This document shows, piece after piece, positions 1 to 7,510 of a DNA stretch of 25,080 nt. The translations under genes were made by a program, and so were the position numbers. The stretch's first letter is position 1. Each line of letters opens with the position of its first letter. The notes under the pieces were generated by a model, which was given only the letters and a program-made list of their open reading frames with translations, was not told the origin of the DNA and ran no database searches. This DNA is from Algibacter_G agarivorans (GTDB taxonomy: Bacteria > Bacteroidota > Bacteroidia > Flavobacteriales > Flavobacteriaceae): positions 1-25,080 of the forward strand of contig NZ_BAABJJ010000006.1 in assembly GCF_039543245.1 (NCBI RefSeq). The letters are read 5' to 3'.

Positions 1-249
1 TTACCCTTTTGGTAATCGTCGGGCGTTACAATGATGTGCTTGCTTACCCAAGTAAATATGCCTCTGTATACGGTTCCTGTTCGTCAGTACCGAGTTTTGT
101 AGTCTCGCTTCCTTCACTGCATACCTCACGATAAACCAGCTTGCGACTTACTAATGGTTCGAAGCGTTACCTCCGCTCATAAGGGACTTGCACCCTCTAG
201 ATTAATTATTTACCTTTCGGTAAATAAAAGATGCCCTTGCTGGGCACAC
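1..249 (-). mobile_element. Group IIC intron, 5' portion (runs off the left edge)
   Basis: Read on the minus strand, this begins GTGTGCCCAGCAAGGGCATC at position 249, then has a hairpin and a block containing GAGGGTGCAAGTCCC. This is the domain I start of a bacterial group IIC intron; I recall the Oceanobacillus iheyensis intron beginning GTGTGCCCGGCATGGG with an equivalent GGGTGAGAGTCCC block. It matches the second intron in this window (6905-7509) closely over its first ~240 nt, for example GCAAGCACATCATTGTAACG in both. The rest of the intron, including any reverse transcriptase, would lie left of the window. The orientation is opposite to the neighbouring genes. Confidence 0.85.
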
Positions 250-254
250 ACATT

Positions 255-438
255 TTGTATAGTGCATAGGGCCTTTGGTGTTTTATGAATGTTTAGTGCT
301 ATTTACAAACACCGCCAAATTGTTGATTTGGCTTTTAAGAATGAATGAATTAAAAACAAAATACAACGTTTTGGCTCAGTGCAAACTTGAAAGTTTATCG
401 CTTTCTACTGCCCTAATTGCCATATACTAAACGTCGGC
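255..438. repeat. Imperfect palindromic spacer repeat (attC-like), copy 1
   Basis: The left arm GTATAGTGCATAGGGC (from about 256) is complementary, with a few mismatches and extra bases, to the right arm GCCCTAATTGCCATATAC (about 410-428). Nested inside are GGTGTTT/AAACACC, GCCAAAT/ATTTGGC with a 5-nt loop, and CAGT/ACTG around AAACTTGAAAGTTT. The right arm CCATATACTAAACGTCGGC ends 10 nt before the ATG at 449. The same right-arm motif precedes three other genes in the window. A folded spacer of this size abutting a start codon resembles an integron attC site, but the core triplets are only loosely conserved, so attC identity is inference. Confidence 0.6.
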
Positions 439-448
439 AAACATTTGA

Positions 449-1432
449 ATGAACAGAAAAGTAATCATATCAACAATATTAATTCTGACCACTTTATTAA
501 CCTTTGGACAGTTCAGCGAAAAGAAAATAGAAACTGACTCGAGTCATATTAGAATCATTAAGAATTCAGTTTATAAAACCTATACCGAAACATATAAATT
601 CAAGGATTTAGAATGGTATAGTGTTCATTTTATCAAAGATACTACTCGGCTTAATACCGAAGGTTGGTCAATAAAGGATGGGAAAAGAATTGGAATTTGG
701 AAAGAGTACAATTTTGAAGGACAATTAATGTATACAAGAGATTATGATAATGCAGTTTGTGAAGTCAATAAATCACTGTATCCATTTCACAACACTCTTG
801 AAAGAATGAAAACCAAAGCGGATAATTTAATCATCAATACATATAGCAAAGAGTTCTTCGAGAAACACGTTCGTTTTGATTTCAATTGTTATGCTTATGA
901 TGAAGATGGTTATGTTGGTAGTTGGACAGAACCAATTGAAAGAAAACCAACAAAATTCTTATTTAGATATCAAGTGAAATTAAATACCTCTGAATGGTAT
1001 GATGAAATGATAGGAATTGAATTAAACGAAAATGGAGAATACGTTCCCAACGAAGGATTTTGGAATAATTACGGATTCGAAAAGGTAAATTCTAATAGTA
1101 AAACTTTCAAAATAGATAAAAATAAAGCTATCGAAATTGCAAAATCAAAAGGCCTACAAACAAATGATTTAAGCAAAGTGGCGGAATTTTTAAAATGGGA
1201 AAAATTTAAAAAACCTGAATTTTATAATGGGCAATTCAAGTATTACATAACTGAATTTACGGATGAAATAAAAGATATAAAAACAGAAGGACGTTCAAGA
1301 ATTACTTATAAGTATAATGTCTACTCGTTTGACCCTTGGACTGGAGAATTTATAGAAAAAAAGAGAATGAAAAGAGTCAGAGAATGGGAAAAAAATAGTG
1401 GATTTACATCTGACCTTAAGCCTGACGAATAA
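449..1432 (+). CDS. Secreted hypothetical protein
   Basis: The product has 327 residues and begins with a signal peptide (basic MNRK, then hydrophobic IISTILILTTLLTFGQ), so it is probably exported. Around residues 70-100, GWSIKDGKRIGIWKEYNFEG resembles a MORN/toxin-antitoxin-type repeat (G-x-W-x-x-Y-x-x-x-G), but only one clear unit is visible. Near residues 223-240, KIDKNKAIEIAKSKGLQ vaguely recalls PepSY-type domains. I do not recognise a family. The ATG follows the right arm of a palindromic repeat by about 10 nt, and the stop is within 5 nt of the next repeat, so the gene fills its interval like a cassette. No ribosome-binding site stands out, which is common in Bacteroidetes. Confidence 0.75.
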   Translation: MNRKVIISTILILTTLLTFGQFSEKKIETDSSHIRIIKNSVYKTYTETYKFKDLEWYSVHFIKDTTRLNTEGWSIKDGKRIGIWKEYNFEGQLMYTRDYDNAVCEVNKSLYPFHNTLERMKTKADNLIINTYSKEFFEKHVRFDFNCYAYDEDGYVGSWTEPIERKPTKFLFRYQVKLNTSEWYDEMIGIELNENGEYVPNEGFWNNYGFEKVNSNSKTFKIDKNKAIEIAKSKGLQTNDLSKVAEFLKWEKFKKPEFYNGQFKYYITEFTDEIKDIKTEGRSRITYKYNVYSFDPWTGEFIEKKRMKRVREWEKNSGFTSDLKPDE

Positions 1433-1436
1433 AAAA

Positions 1437-1572
1437 AACGATTTGCAACAATGGCTATAATTAATTGCTTGTTCTCGCCTACTTCTGAAAATCCTCGCGG
1501 ATTTTCTATTCGGTTTTTATTTGCTAAATTACGTGCTTAACCACGCAACAAACCATATACAAACACGTTGTG
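1437..1572. repeat. Palindromic spacer repeat (attC-like), copy 2
   Basis: This starts just after the stop of the preceding gene (AACGATTTGCAACAATGGC) and ends in CCATATACAAACACGTTGTG (1553-1572). At its centre is a perfect 8-bp hairpin, GAAAATCC-TCGC-GGATTTTC (1487-1506). The segment 1501-1546 is nearly identical to 5485-5531, with TTATTTGCTAAATTA shared exactly. It therefore belongs to a dispersed repeat family that separates genes in this region. Confidence 0.65.
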
Positions 1573-1667
1573 TGCAATTAGCTCAAAAAACTACCTCCTA
1601 TAAGGTATTTTGAATGAATAATATTTTTACTATTTTAAAAAAACCATTAATTAAGACCTCACTTATT

Positions 1668-3134
1668 ATGAAAAAAAAAATCTGTTTTTACTTTTTATTT
1701 AGTTTAATTACTTTGTTATTTTCCTGTTCAGATGATAATGTTGAGCCTAAAGATAAAGTAATGGATTTCCAACTTCAAATAGACATAGCTGATAACATGC
1801 TTAATTTATATGAAGACCTATTACTTCAAAATACGGCTGAACAAAGTAGAGAATTAATTGTAGAAAATTTAAGAGGAATTGATGAAATAAATGTTGCTGA
1901 AATTAGTGAAGATGGCACAACCGTTTGTTGGGAATACAGAGATGGTCTTGAATTCTGCTTTTTGACTGAAACATCATTGTCTGATGATTTAACATCCAAA
2001 GTCAGCAATATTTCAAAAAAACAAAGTTCCAATATATTCAATGACCCAGTAATACCTGAAAATAAAAATGCACTAATTTTATCACCATATTATTATCAAT
2101 GGAGTTTGTTGGATAAACCGGATGAAAGTAACGATATAGCAACATTGCTGTTGGATAATAATTATAATGTAAATTATAAATTAAATGCCGAATCCTCACA
2201 ATCTAATATTTCACTTGAAGATTATCAACAGTTTAATAATTATAGTGTGATTGCGATTTCAACCCATGGAGGAGTTGCTATGAATGGCGAGGTGTTCATT
2301 AATGCAGGAGTACCAATCACTGAAGAAATTAAAACAAGACTTAAAGACGATATTGACAATAAGCGTGTAGCAGTAACATTCTCAAAAAAATGGCTATTAT
2401 TTGATGGCCCTAAAGTTTTAGCACTTAAATCTAGTTGGTTTAATCATACATATAACACAAAACTTAATCAAACTTTAGTACATATTGGAGCATGTAAAGG
2501 ATATTACAACCAAGGTCTTTCAAATGCATTAATAGGAAATGAAAGTGCTTTCTTTGGATGGACTGCTAACGTTAATACATTTACAAATCGTGATAATGCT
2601 ATTGACTTATTCCAAAACCTATTTGAAGGAAAAACAGTAGAAGAATCTTACAATCAACTAGTTCGAAATGGCAGTACTATATCTGGTGAAGCAAATTTTA
2701 TGATGTCATCCAATAGTTTTGCCGATTTAGCATTAATTTCAAAAGAACTAATTAATCAAATTAAAATCACAGGAAATGATGAGATTTTAGATTTCACTGG
2801 AATCAATGGTTATATTGAAAGTATTGGTAATGACAAAACTGTGATTTTAAATGTTAATGATACAAGAATTATTAATATATATTTTGATGGAGAACACCAA
2901 ACACCAATAACACAAGATGGAACTTATACCTTTAACACAGACAGCAATGGTAATCAGAATTTTTACATCCAATTTCTTCACAACTCATTTTCGCAAACCA
3001 ATGAATTTGTCTTTATGCAAAATGGTACAATTAAAATTTCAGAAAATTTTACAAAATTTGATTTTGAATGTAACGGACAAATCTCAAATACAAACACAAA
3101 TGTTGACTTTGTGGGTAATGTTAATTTAAATTAA
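1668..3134 (+). CDS. Putative lipoprotein with a caspase-like (clan CD) cysteine peptidase fold
   Basis: I choose the ATG at 1668 over the upstream one at 1614, because it places a lipoprotein signal at the N-terminus: MKKKICFYFLFSLITLLFSC, with Cys20 as the lipidated residue. The 488-residue product has an N-terminal region of unknown role (about 25-125). A central domain (about 135-340) follows the clan CD pattern: hydrophobic strands, then STHGG with His200, then HIGACKGYY with Cys276, then FFGWTANV. A final block, FQNLFEGKTVEESYNQL, resembles the region after the catalytic Cys in CHAT and gingipain/C25-like peptidases. The C-terminal ~120 residues look like a beta-sandwich. The dyad assignment comes from motif spacing, not from an alignment. 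It sits alone between two palindromic spacers. It could be a self-contained protease or an inactive homologue. Confidence 0.6.
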   Translation: MKKKICFYFLFSLITLLFSCSDDNVEPKDKVMDFQLQIDIADNMLNLYEDLLLQNTAEQSRELIVENLRGIDEINVAEISEDGTTVCWEYRDGLEFCFLTETSLSDDLTSKVSNISKKQSSNIFNDPVIPENKNALILSPYYYQWSLLDKPDESNDIATLLLDNNYNVNYKLNAESSQSNISLEDYQQFNNYSVIAISTHGGVAMNGEVFINAGVPITEEIKTRLKDDIDNKRVAVTFSKKWLLFDGPKVLALKSSWFNHTYNTKLNQTLVHIGACKGYYNQGLSNALIGNESAFFGWTANVNTFTNRDNAIDLFQNLFEGKTVEESYNQLVRNGSTISGEANFMMSSNSFADLALISKELINQIKITGNDEILDFTGINGYIESIGNDKTVILNVNDTRIINIYFDGEHQTPITQDGTYTFNTDSNGNQNFYIQFLHNSFSQTNEFVFMQNGTIKISENFTKFDFECNGQISNTNTNVDFVGNVNLN

Positions 3135-3147
3135 AAACTGCACAAAA

Positions 3148-3240
3148 CAACGTATATATTTGATTGTTGGTTCTCTGACAGTTCGTTTTAATTTTACTAA
3201 TTTGGAGCTAGTCAGCGAAACTAAAATTGCAGGAACACGC
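3148..3240. repeat. Possible diverged spacer repeat after the caspase-like gene
   Basis: ACAACGTATATATTTGATTG starts 13 nt after the preceding stop and resembles the left arms of the other spacers (AACGTTT..GGC, AACAATGGCTATAATT). Weak internal complementarity is present, such as TTTTAATTTTA against CTAAAATT. No clear right arm with the ACGTTGTG core is seen, so this copy is degenerate or truncated. Confidence 0.35.
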
Positions 3241-3279
3241 AGGCAAGAAGTTTAAAGTCTCGTAACAATTCAGAATAAC

Positions 3280-3298
3280 TTTTGCTTATTAAGCAAAA
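3280..3298. promoter_or_regulatory. Perfect palindrome TTTTGCTTATTAAGCAAAA
   Basis: A 9-bp perfect inverted repeat around a single central base lies 10 nt upstream of the ATG of the DUF2306 remnant. It could be an old operator or part of a terminator; no T-run follows. Function is unknown. Confidence 0.35.
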
Positions 3299-3308
3299 CT
3301 ATTAAAAA

Positions 3309-3437
3309 ATGAAAAAAGTGTCATGGATACTAATAGGCATTATGGCTACACTCATTGGGCTGTATCCATTAAACTACTTTTTGAGTAGACAGACGCTTTG
3401 GGCTGTTGGCATCAAAATAAATTGTACTTTTAACTGA
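3309..3437 (+). pseudogene. DUF2306-type membrane protein, N-terminal remnant (copy A)
   Basis: From the ATG, the reading MKKVSWILIGIMATLIGLYP matches the second remnant at 5195 (LKKASWLLIGTMTTPIGQYP). Both fit the start of DUF2306-family membrane proteins as I recall them. After TACTTTTTGA an extra base shifts the frame: the shifted reading gives VDRRFGLLAS, paralleling VDRRFGLLAL in copy B, and then meets a stop. The open frame itself ends after 42 codons at TGA 3435-3437. The rest of the usual ~200-residue protein is missing. It is a decayed fragment, and the sequence then passes into the GNAT-like gene. Confidence 0.7.
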
Positions 3438-3492
3438 TAAGTTGTAATATCATGACATGGCATCTTCAATTTTCTTAAAGGCAGAACTTTAA

Positions 3493-4131
3493 ATGGAAGT
3501 AGGTAAAAAAAATTTATTCTATAAAATTAAATGGATTTCTAATATTATTAAGAATGGGCTTTTTTTGCACGGTATACGTAACACATTGGCAAAAATTGGA
3601 TTTGATTTTATGCCATATTTTTGGGAAGTAGGCTCAATCGATATAGAACCCCCTCGAATTAGAGATGATGAATCCAAATATCAATTATCTGTTTTTGGAG
3701 CAGAGGAACTAACTTTTGTTAAAAATAATGTTATAGGAATTACCCATAAAGATTTAATGAATGATCTTAAAAATGGAGATACCTGTTTAGGTATTAAGTA
3801 TGAAGATAAAATATCAGTTTATTCTTTTATAAAACATGAAACTTTTTATATTAGAGGTAGAAAATTTGTAATAAAACCTTCAGAGGGCTACGTGCATAAC
3901 ACCTATACATTCGAAGATTTTAGGGGAAGAAATTTAGCACCATATTTACGATATCAAAGCTATGAATATTTAAAAGCAAAGGGTATTGATACATACTATA
4001 GCATAAGTGAGTATTTTAATAAGCCTACACTAAAATATAAACAGAAGTTAAAAATTAAGCCGCTGAAGTTATATTTAAGCGTCATTTTATTTAAAAGATG
4101 GGTATTTAACTTCACTCTAAAATCATACTGA
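3493..4131 (+). CDS. GNAT-like acyltransferase, putative
   Basis: The product has 212 residues and no signal peptide, so it is probably cytoplasmic. The C-terminal half contains NTYTFEDFRGRNLAPYL, where RGRNLAP (residues 144-150) fits the acyl-CoA-binding motif A (R/Q-x-x-G-x-G/A) of the GNAT fold. It is followed by the helix YQSYEYLKAKGI and the strand DTYYSISEYFNKPTLKYKQK, which matches the usual SxxNxxSxxFYxKxGF-like end. The N-terminal ~55 residues are not recognised. Substrate is unknown. The gene is convergent with an aspartyl/asparaginyl hydroxylase-like gene 36 nt away; both kinds of enzyme occur among cell-envelope modification genes, but a functional link is only inferred. Confidence 0.55.
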   Translation: MEVGKKNLFYKIKWISNIIKNGLFLHGIRNTLAKIGFDFMPYFWEVGSIDIEPPRIRDDESKYQLSVFGAEELTFVKNNVIGITHKDLMNDLKNGDTCLGIKYEDKISVYSFIKHETFYIRGRKFVIKPSEGYVHNTYTFEDFRGRNLAPYLRYQSYEYLKAKGIDTYYSISEYFNKPTLKYKQKLKIKPLKLYLSVILFKRWVFNFTLKSY

Positions 4132-4167
4132 TCGGCCTATTTTCAAAATCGCTAAAACCAAAAATAG

Positions 4168-4866
4168 TCAGATGGTTTTTTTTCTGCTCTGATTTAGCTT
4201 TCTGACGTCTTTAAGCACTTTTTTTATACGTACTTTTTTTAATAGAAAATTAGCCACAAACCTATTAATCTGGTTTGGCAAGAAAGGCAATGGTCGTAAA
4301 AGATCAATAATTAACACCACCCTTTCTTGATTCGATTTGTTTATAACTTCATGATCCCATGTGTCATCAAACAGCAAACTTTCTTTCTCTTTCCAATAAT
4401 AAATTTGATCTTTTATTCTAATGCTTGGAGCTGATTCTTTTGGTACTTTAATCCCTAAATGGTATCTAAGATAACCTCTATATGGCCCATGATGTGCAGG
4501 TATGGATTTCCCTGGCTCTAACACCGAAAAAAAAACTTTATAGATATTGGGGTTCCCCGCTAACAAAGCACAAGTTTTGGGGCATAACGCTTTAGCAAGA
4601 TCTGGTGTTTCTCCTGAATAATGTAATAGGAACACCTTCCATTTTAAATTTTGTTCGATTCTACCAGAAATGGCATATACTCTTTGTTCTACCTCATGGT
4701 AAGCTGGGATTTCGAAATGTGAATTAACATTTTCATATTCAGCTTTTATAGTGCTAAAGCTTTGTTCTATTAAAGAAAGCTCAGGAAAAGTTTTTTTTAC
4801 ATCTAAAATGACAGGCCGATTACGTCCTCCATCATATTGACTAATGATGCTATTGCCAATTTTCAT
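4168..4866 (-). CDS. Aspartyl/asparaginyl beta-hydroxylase family protein (Fe(II)/2-oxoglutarate dioxygenase)
   Basis: The frame is open to an ATG at 4899, but MKIGNSIISQYDGG starting at 4866 looks a more natural N-terminus; the choice is uncertain. The domain (PF05118-like) shows LEPGKSIPAHHGPYRGYLRY, then LLFDDTWDHEVINKSNQERV and VLIIDLLRP. Counting from the 4899 start, His137 and His183 are the likely iron ligands, and Arg193 would bind the 2-oxoglutarate carboxylate. The family includes AspH and LpxO; LpxO hydroxylates lipid A acyl chains in other bacteria. A basic C-terminal tail (KKVRIKKVLKDVRK) follows the domain. No signal peptide is seen, so it is cytoplasmic or peripheral. Substrate is unknown. 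Confidence 0.8.
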   Translation of the reverse strand: MKIGNSIISQYDGGRNRPVILDVKKTFPELSLIEQSFSTIKAEYENVNSHFEIPAYHEVEQRVYAISGRIEQNLKWKVFLLHYSGETPDLAKALCPKTCALLAGNPNIYKVFFSVLEPGKSIPAHHGPYRGYLRYHLGIKVPKESAPSIRIKDQIYYWKEKESLLFDDTWDHEVINKSNQERVVLIIDLLRPLPFLPNQINRFVANFLLKKVRIKKVLKDVRKLNQSRKKTI

Positions 4867-4899
4867 TATGTAATTGATAGTGATGGCACGAAAATTCAT

Positions 4900-5194
4900 A
4901 TAAAAAGAATAATGTATAGTTATTGAAAAAAAAGTAAAGTAATCATGAAAAAATTAAATTTTAAAAATTTCATAATTATGACACACAAATTTACTAATTT
5001 CAAAAGGATTTTGATGCGCTGGATAAATATTCCCAAACCAATTATATAAAGATTCAAGTCAGCGGAAAAGTCTATACCAGAATAAAAAAACACTATTGGC
5101 AACATGTGTTTATAACAAATAAAATTAACCAATTTACGAGATATTCACGAATTTACATTTAGAACTCATACTGTATTATAACAAAAACAGTAAA
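4900..5194. other. AT-rich intergenic stretch with no recognisable gene
   Basis: This holds the upstream region of the hydroxylase-like gene on the minus strand (TATACATTAT around 4908-4917 could serve as a -10-like element, weak). Short reading frames here have no recognisable motifs. It could contain decayed coding sequence, but I see nothing I can name. Confidence 0.4.
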
Positions 5195-5479
5195 TTGAAA
5201 AAAGCCTCATGGCTATTAATTGGCACTATGACTACACCCATTGGGCAGTATCCATTAATCTACTTTTTGGTAGACAGACGATTTGGGCTTTTGGCATTAT
5301 AGTACGCAGCACTTTTAAGTGATACGGCATGGAATATCGCATTATATGGCCATATCCTTTTTGGTGGTTTGGCGCTTTTAATTGGTTGGTTACAATTTAG
5401 CGATACCTTGAGTAAAAGGCGTATTTAGAACCATTGGAAAACTATACGTGATTTCTGTTTTAATTAGCGGCAGTTGTGC
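5195..5479 (+). pseudogene. DUF2306-type membrane protein remnant (copy B), with stops and a frameshift
   Basis: The first frame reads LKKASWLLIGTMTTPIGQYP ... VDRRFGLLAL, hits TAG at 5300, then continues SDTAWNIALYGHILFGGLAL and LIGWLQFSDTLSKRRI to a second TAG at 5426. From 5433 the family sequence continues in the +1 frame as IGKLYVISVLISGSC. This order fits the first ~110 residues of DUF2306 membrane proteins (several TM helices). The ATG is replaced by TTG. The similarity stops at about 5480, where the sequence joins the right half of a palindromic spacer repeat, so the 3' half of the gene was deleted at or by the repeat. Confidence 0.8.
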
Positions 5480-5482
5480 GCC

Positions 5483-5560
5483 CTATTTTCTATTCAGTTT
5501 TTTATTTGCTAAATTAGGTGCTTAAACACGCCACTAATCAAGATACACAAAACCGTTAGC
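5483..5560. repeat. Spacer repeat, right half only (copy 3)
   Basis: ATTTTCTATTCAGTTTTTTA then TTTGCTAAATTAGGTGCTTA matches copy 2 (1501-1546) with few differences. It ends with AAGATACACAAAACCGTTAGC, the equivalent of CCATATACAAACACGTTGTG. The left half is absent because the DUF2306 remnant joins directly. The next gene begins 80 nt downstream. Confidence 0.65.
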
Positions 5561-5640
5561 ATTTATTGCAAAAGAAGACGTAACATTAATAAATTTGATG
5601 TTTTTAAAAAATAAAACATGTAAATTTTATAAGCTATTTG

Positions 5641-6741
5641 ATGAAAATAAAATATACATATATTATAAAAATGATAATCTATACCGTTTTATTGTGTTTA
5701 CCATTAAGCTTGGTAGCGCAAGAAAATACGGATAATCTGGATTTAGCAAACAAGATTTTAGAAGTTAATGAGAAAAATATTTTAAGAGATTCTGATTATC
5801 ACAATTGGGGTTCTTCAATAGTAAAAGGAGAAGATGGAAAATATCACCTCTTTTATGCTCAGATGTCACAAGCAATTGGCTTTAGTTCATGGCTTACCGA
5901 CGGTATTGTATCTCATGCAGTGGCTGATTCGGTTGCAGGACCCTATGTTCATAAAGAAGTTGTATTAGAAGGTCGCGGACCTGATTATTGGGATGCTTAC
6001 ACTGCACATAATCCCAGAATCAAGTTCTTTGATGGTAAATACTATTTGTATTATATGTCAACTAATGTAGGCGGAAGAATACTATCCAAAACAGAGTGGA
6101 AAGAGGCACGGCATGGTGGTATCTCTAATGAATTTCGAGCACTGGTAAGACAAAATCAACGAATTGGAGTTGCTGTTTCCGAAAGTGTGAATGGACCATG
6201 GAAAAGATTTGACAACCCCATAGTAGAACCTACGGGTCCTATCGCTCAAATTACATGTAATCCAGCTGTTTCAAAACGACCTGATGGTGGTTATATCATG
6301 ATTGTTAGAGGTGATAAACCAAATGTTAAATACGCAAATGGCAAATGGCCAACTCAAAATGAACTCATAAGAAGTCAAGCCATTGCTTTGTCAAACACAC
6401 CGATAGGCCCCTGGGAAATTCAACCTAAACTAGCTGTGGGGAATTTAAATTCTGAAGATCCAGCGATTTGGTATGATGCGACAAGAAATCGTTATTATGG
6501 TATTTATCATGCATTTGGATATATGGGTATGATTACATCTGTTGATGGAGTTAACTGGAAAAAAGCAAAGCATTATAAAGTGTTAGATAAAGCGATAAAA
6601 AAAGCTGATGGTACAGAAATATTAGCAGGTAGGTTAGAGCGCCCTTTTATCTTTGTTGAAGATGGTATTGCAACTGTTTTAACGGTTGCAGTGCTAGAAA
6701 AGAATGGCAATTCATACTCTCTTTTTATTCCTTTAAAGTAA
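5641..6741 (+). CDS. Secreted beta-propeller glycoside hydrolase, GH43/GH117-like
   Basis: The ATG at 5641 is preferred to the adjacent in-frame TTG. The signal peptide runs to about residue 27 (IYTVLLCLPLSLVAQ). The mature part of the 366-residue product repeats the blade pattern of five-bladed propeller glycosidases: NWGSSIVKGEDGKYHLFYAQ (55-74), DAYTAHNPRIKFFDGKYYLY (118-137), TCNPAVSKRPDGGYIMIVRG (205-224), SEDPAIWYDATRNRYYGIYH (271-290) and ERPFIFVEDG (333-342). Asp273 in DPAIWYD is a plausible catalytic-centre residue by analogy with GH43. It most resembles unclassified GH43-like proteins of marine Bacteroidetes and Planctomycetes as I recall them. GH117 is possible given the GH86 gene 10 kb away, but its usual SRRDP-type motif was not found. 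Substrate unknown. Confidence 0.65.
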   Translation: MKIKYTYIIKMIIYTVLLCLPLSLVAQENTDNLDLANKILEVNEKNILRDSDYHNWGSSIVKGEDGKYHLFYAQMSQAIGFSSWLTDGIVSHAVADSVAGPYVHKEVVLEGRGPDYWDAYTAHNPRIKFFDGKYYLYYMSTNVGGRILSKTEWKEARHGGISNEFRALVRQNQRIGVAVSESVNGPWKRFDNPIVEPTGPIAQITCNPAVSKRPDGGYIMIVRGDKPNVKYANGKWPTQNELIRSQAIALSNTPIGPWEIQPKLAVGNLNSEDPAIWYDATRNRYYGIYHAFGYMGMITSVDGVNWKKAKHYKVLDKAIKKADGTEILAGRLERPFIFVEDGIATVLTVAVLEKNGNSYSLFIPLK

Positions 6742-6904
6742 TTATTCCAAGCCCGTTAAAACATATAAAAAGTTTGATTTCAAAATTATAATATGGCGTA
6801 CAATCGAGTAAGTAGTTTTGTCATTTCAATTAAAAATCACTATTGCTGAAGTCAGCTCAAAACATAGAAACTATTTGTTCAAAAAGAAAATCATCAAAAA
6901 TGCT

Positions 6905-7509
6905 AATCGAGTAGACGGCTCTGCCAGAAACTGACCATGTGCGCCTCTCACAACACCGAGCGTACGGATCTCGTACTCGGCGGTTCGCTAATCATCAATA
7001 CGGTCGCTCTTTCCACCGACCATAGCTATTCCCTACTTCATAAATAGGCTAAGCCGAGGCTTTCCTATTTTAATTCCGAGAAAACTAACGTTCAGTCCTG
7101 CCTTGCTCTTTAAGACTTCAGGGGGCATGAGTTGGCAATCCCTGCTTATTTCACAAGTACTATAACCTCTGCTGACTTCTCTACTTTACCAACTCGCGTC
7201 CATAGAGACCTCCCCAGGTAATAACATCCACTTTCGCTCAATAACTCCCGTATCTACATAAAAGCACTCTTGGCACTCTTTTGGGCGTTACAATGATGTG
7301 CTTGCTTACCCGTGCTTTTATGCCTCTTAAACGGTTTCTGTCCGTTAGTACCGAGCTTTGTAGCCCTGCTTCCTTTAGTCCTAACCTCACCGTTAGCAAC
7401 CTTGCAACTCACTAATGGTTCAGGGCGTTATACCTGCCCATAAGGGACTTGCACCCTCTAGGTTAATTATTTATCTTCGATAAATAAAAGATGCCCATGC
7501 TGGGCGCAC
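6905..7509 (-). mobile_element. ORF-less group IIC intron, apparently with both ends
   Basis: On the minus strand it starts GTGCGCCCAGCATGGGCATC (7509 downward), continues with GAGGGTGCAAGTCCC, and later has ACCTGGGGAGGTC and AAGTCAGCAGAGGTTATAGT. These match landmarks I recall from the O. iheyensis group IIC intron (ACCCGGGGAGGTCTG, AAGTCAGCAGAAGTCATAGT). Domain V is at about 6950-6987: GAACCGCCGAGTACG-AGAT-CCGTACGCTCGGTG, a hairpin with a 2-nt bulge. Domain VI and an end at CTACTCGAT (about 6905-6915) follow. Only ~150 nt separate domain III from domain V, so domain IV holds no reverse transcriptase; its first part resembles the usual pre-ORF leader. The 3' boundary is approximate. Confidence 0.85.
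6950..6987 (-). ncRNA. Group II intron domain V
   Basis: The hairpin reads ACCGCCGAGTACG, an AGAT-type loop, then CGTACGCTCGGTG with an unpaired dinucleotide on the 3' side. This is the catalytic metal-binding domain of group II introns. The CGC following AC is in the position of the catalytic triad in the IIC class. It is intact in base pairing, so loss of splicing is not obvious from this domain. Confidence 0.8.
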
Positions 7510-7510
7510 A

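Noticed and set aside
4920..5132. 70-codon minus-strand frame upstream of the hydroxylase-like gene
   Set aside because: No recognisable protein features; sequence is AT-rich and lies in a region of gene decay.
6801..6913. AATCGAGTA occurs at 6802 and again at 6905, at the intron 3' end
   Set aside because: A 9-base match about 100 nt apart could be chance; considered as a target duplication or an older intron end, but no longer similarity supports it.
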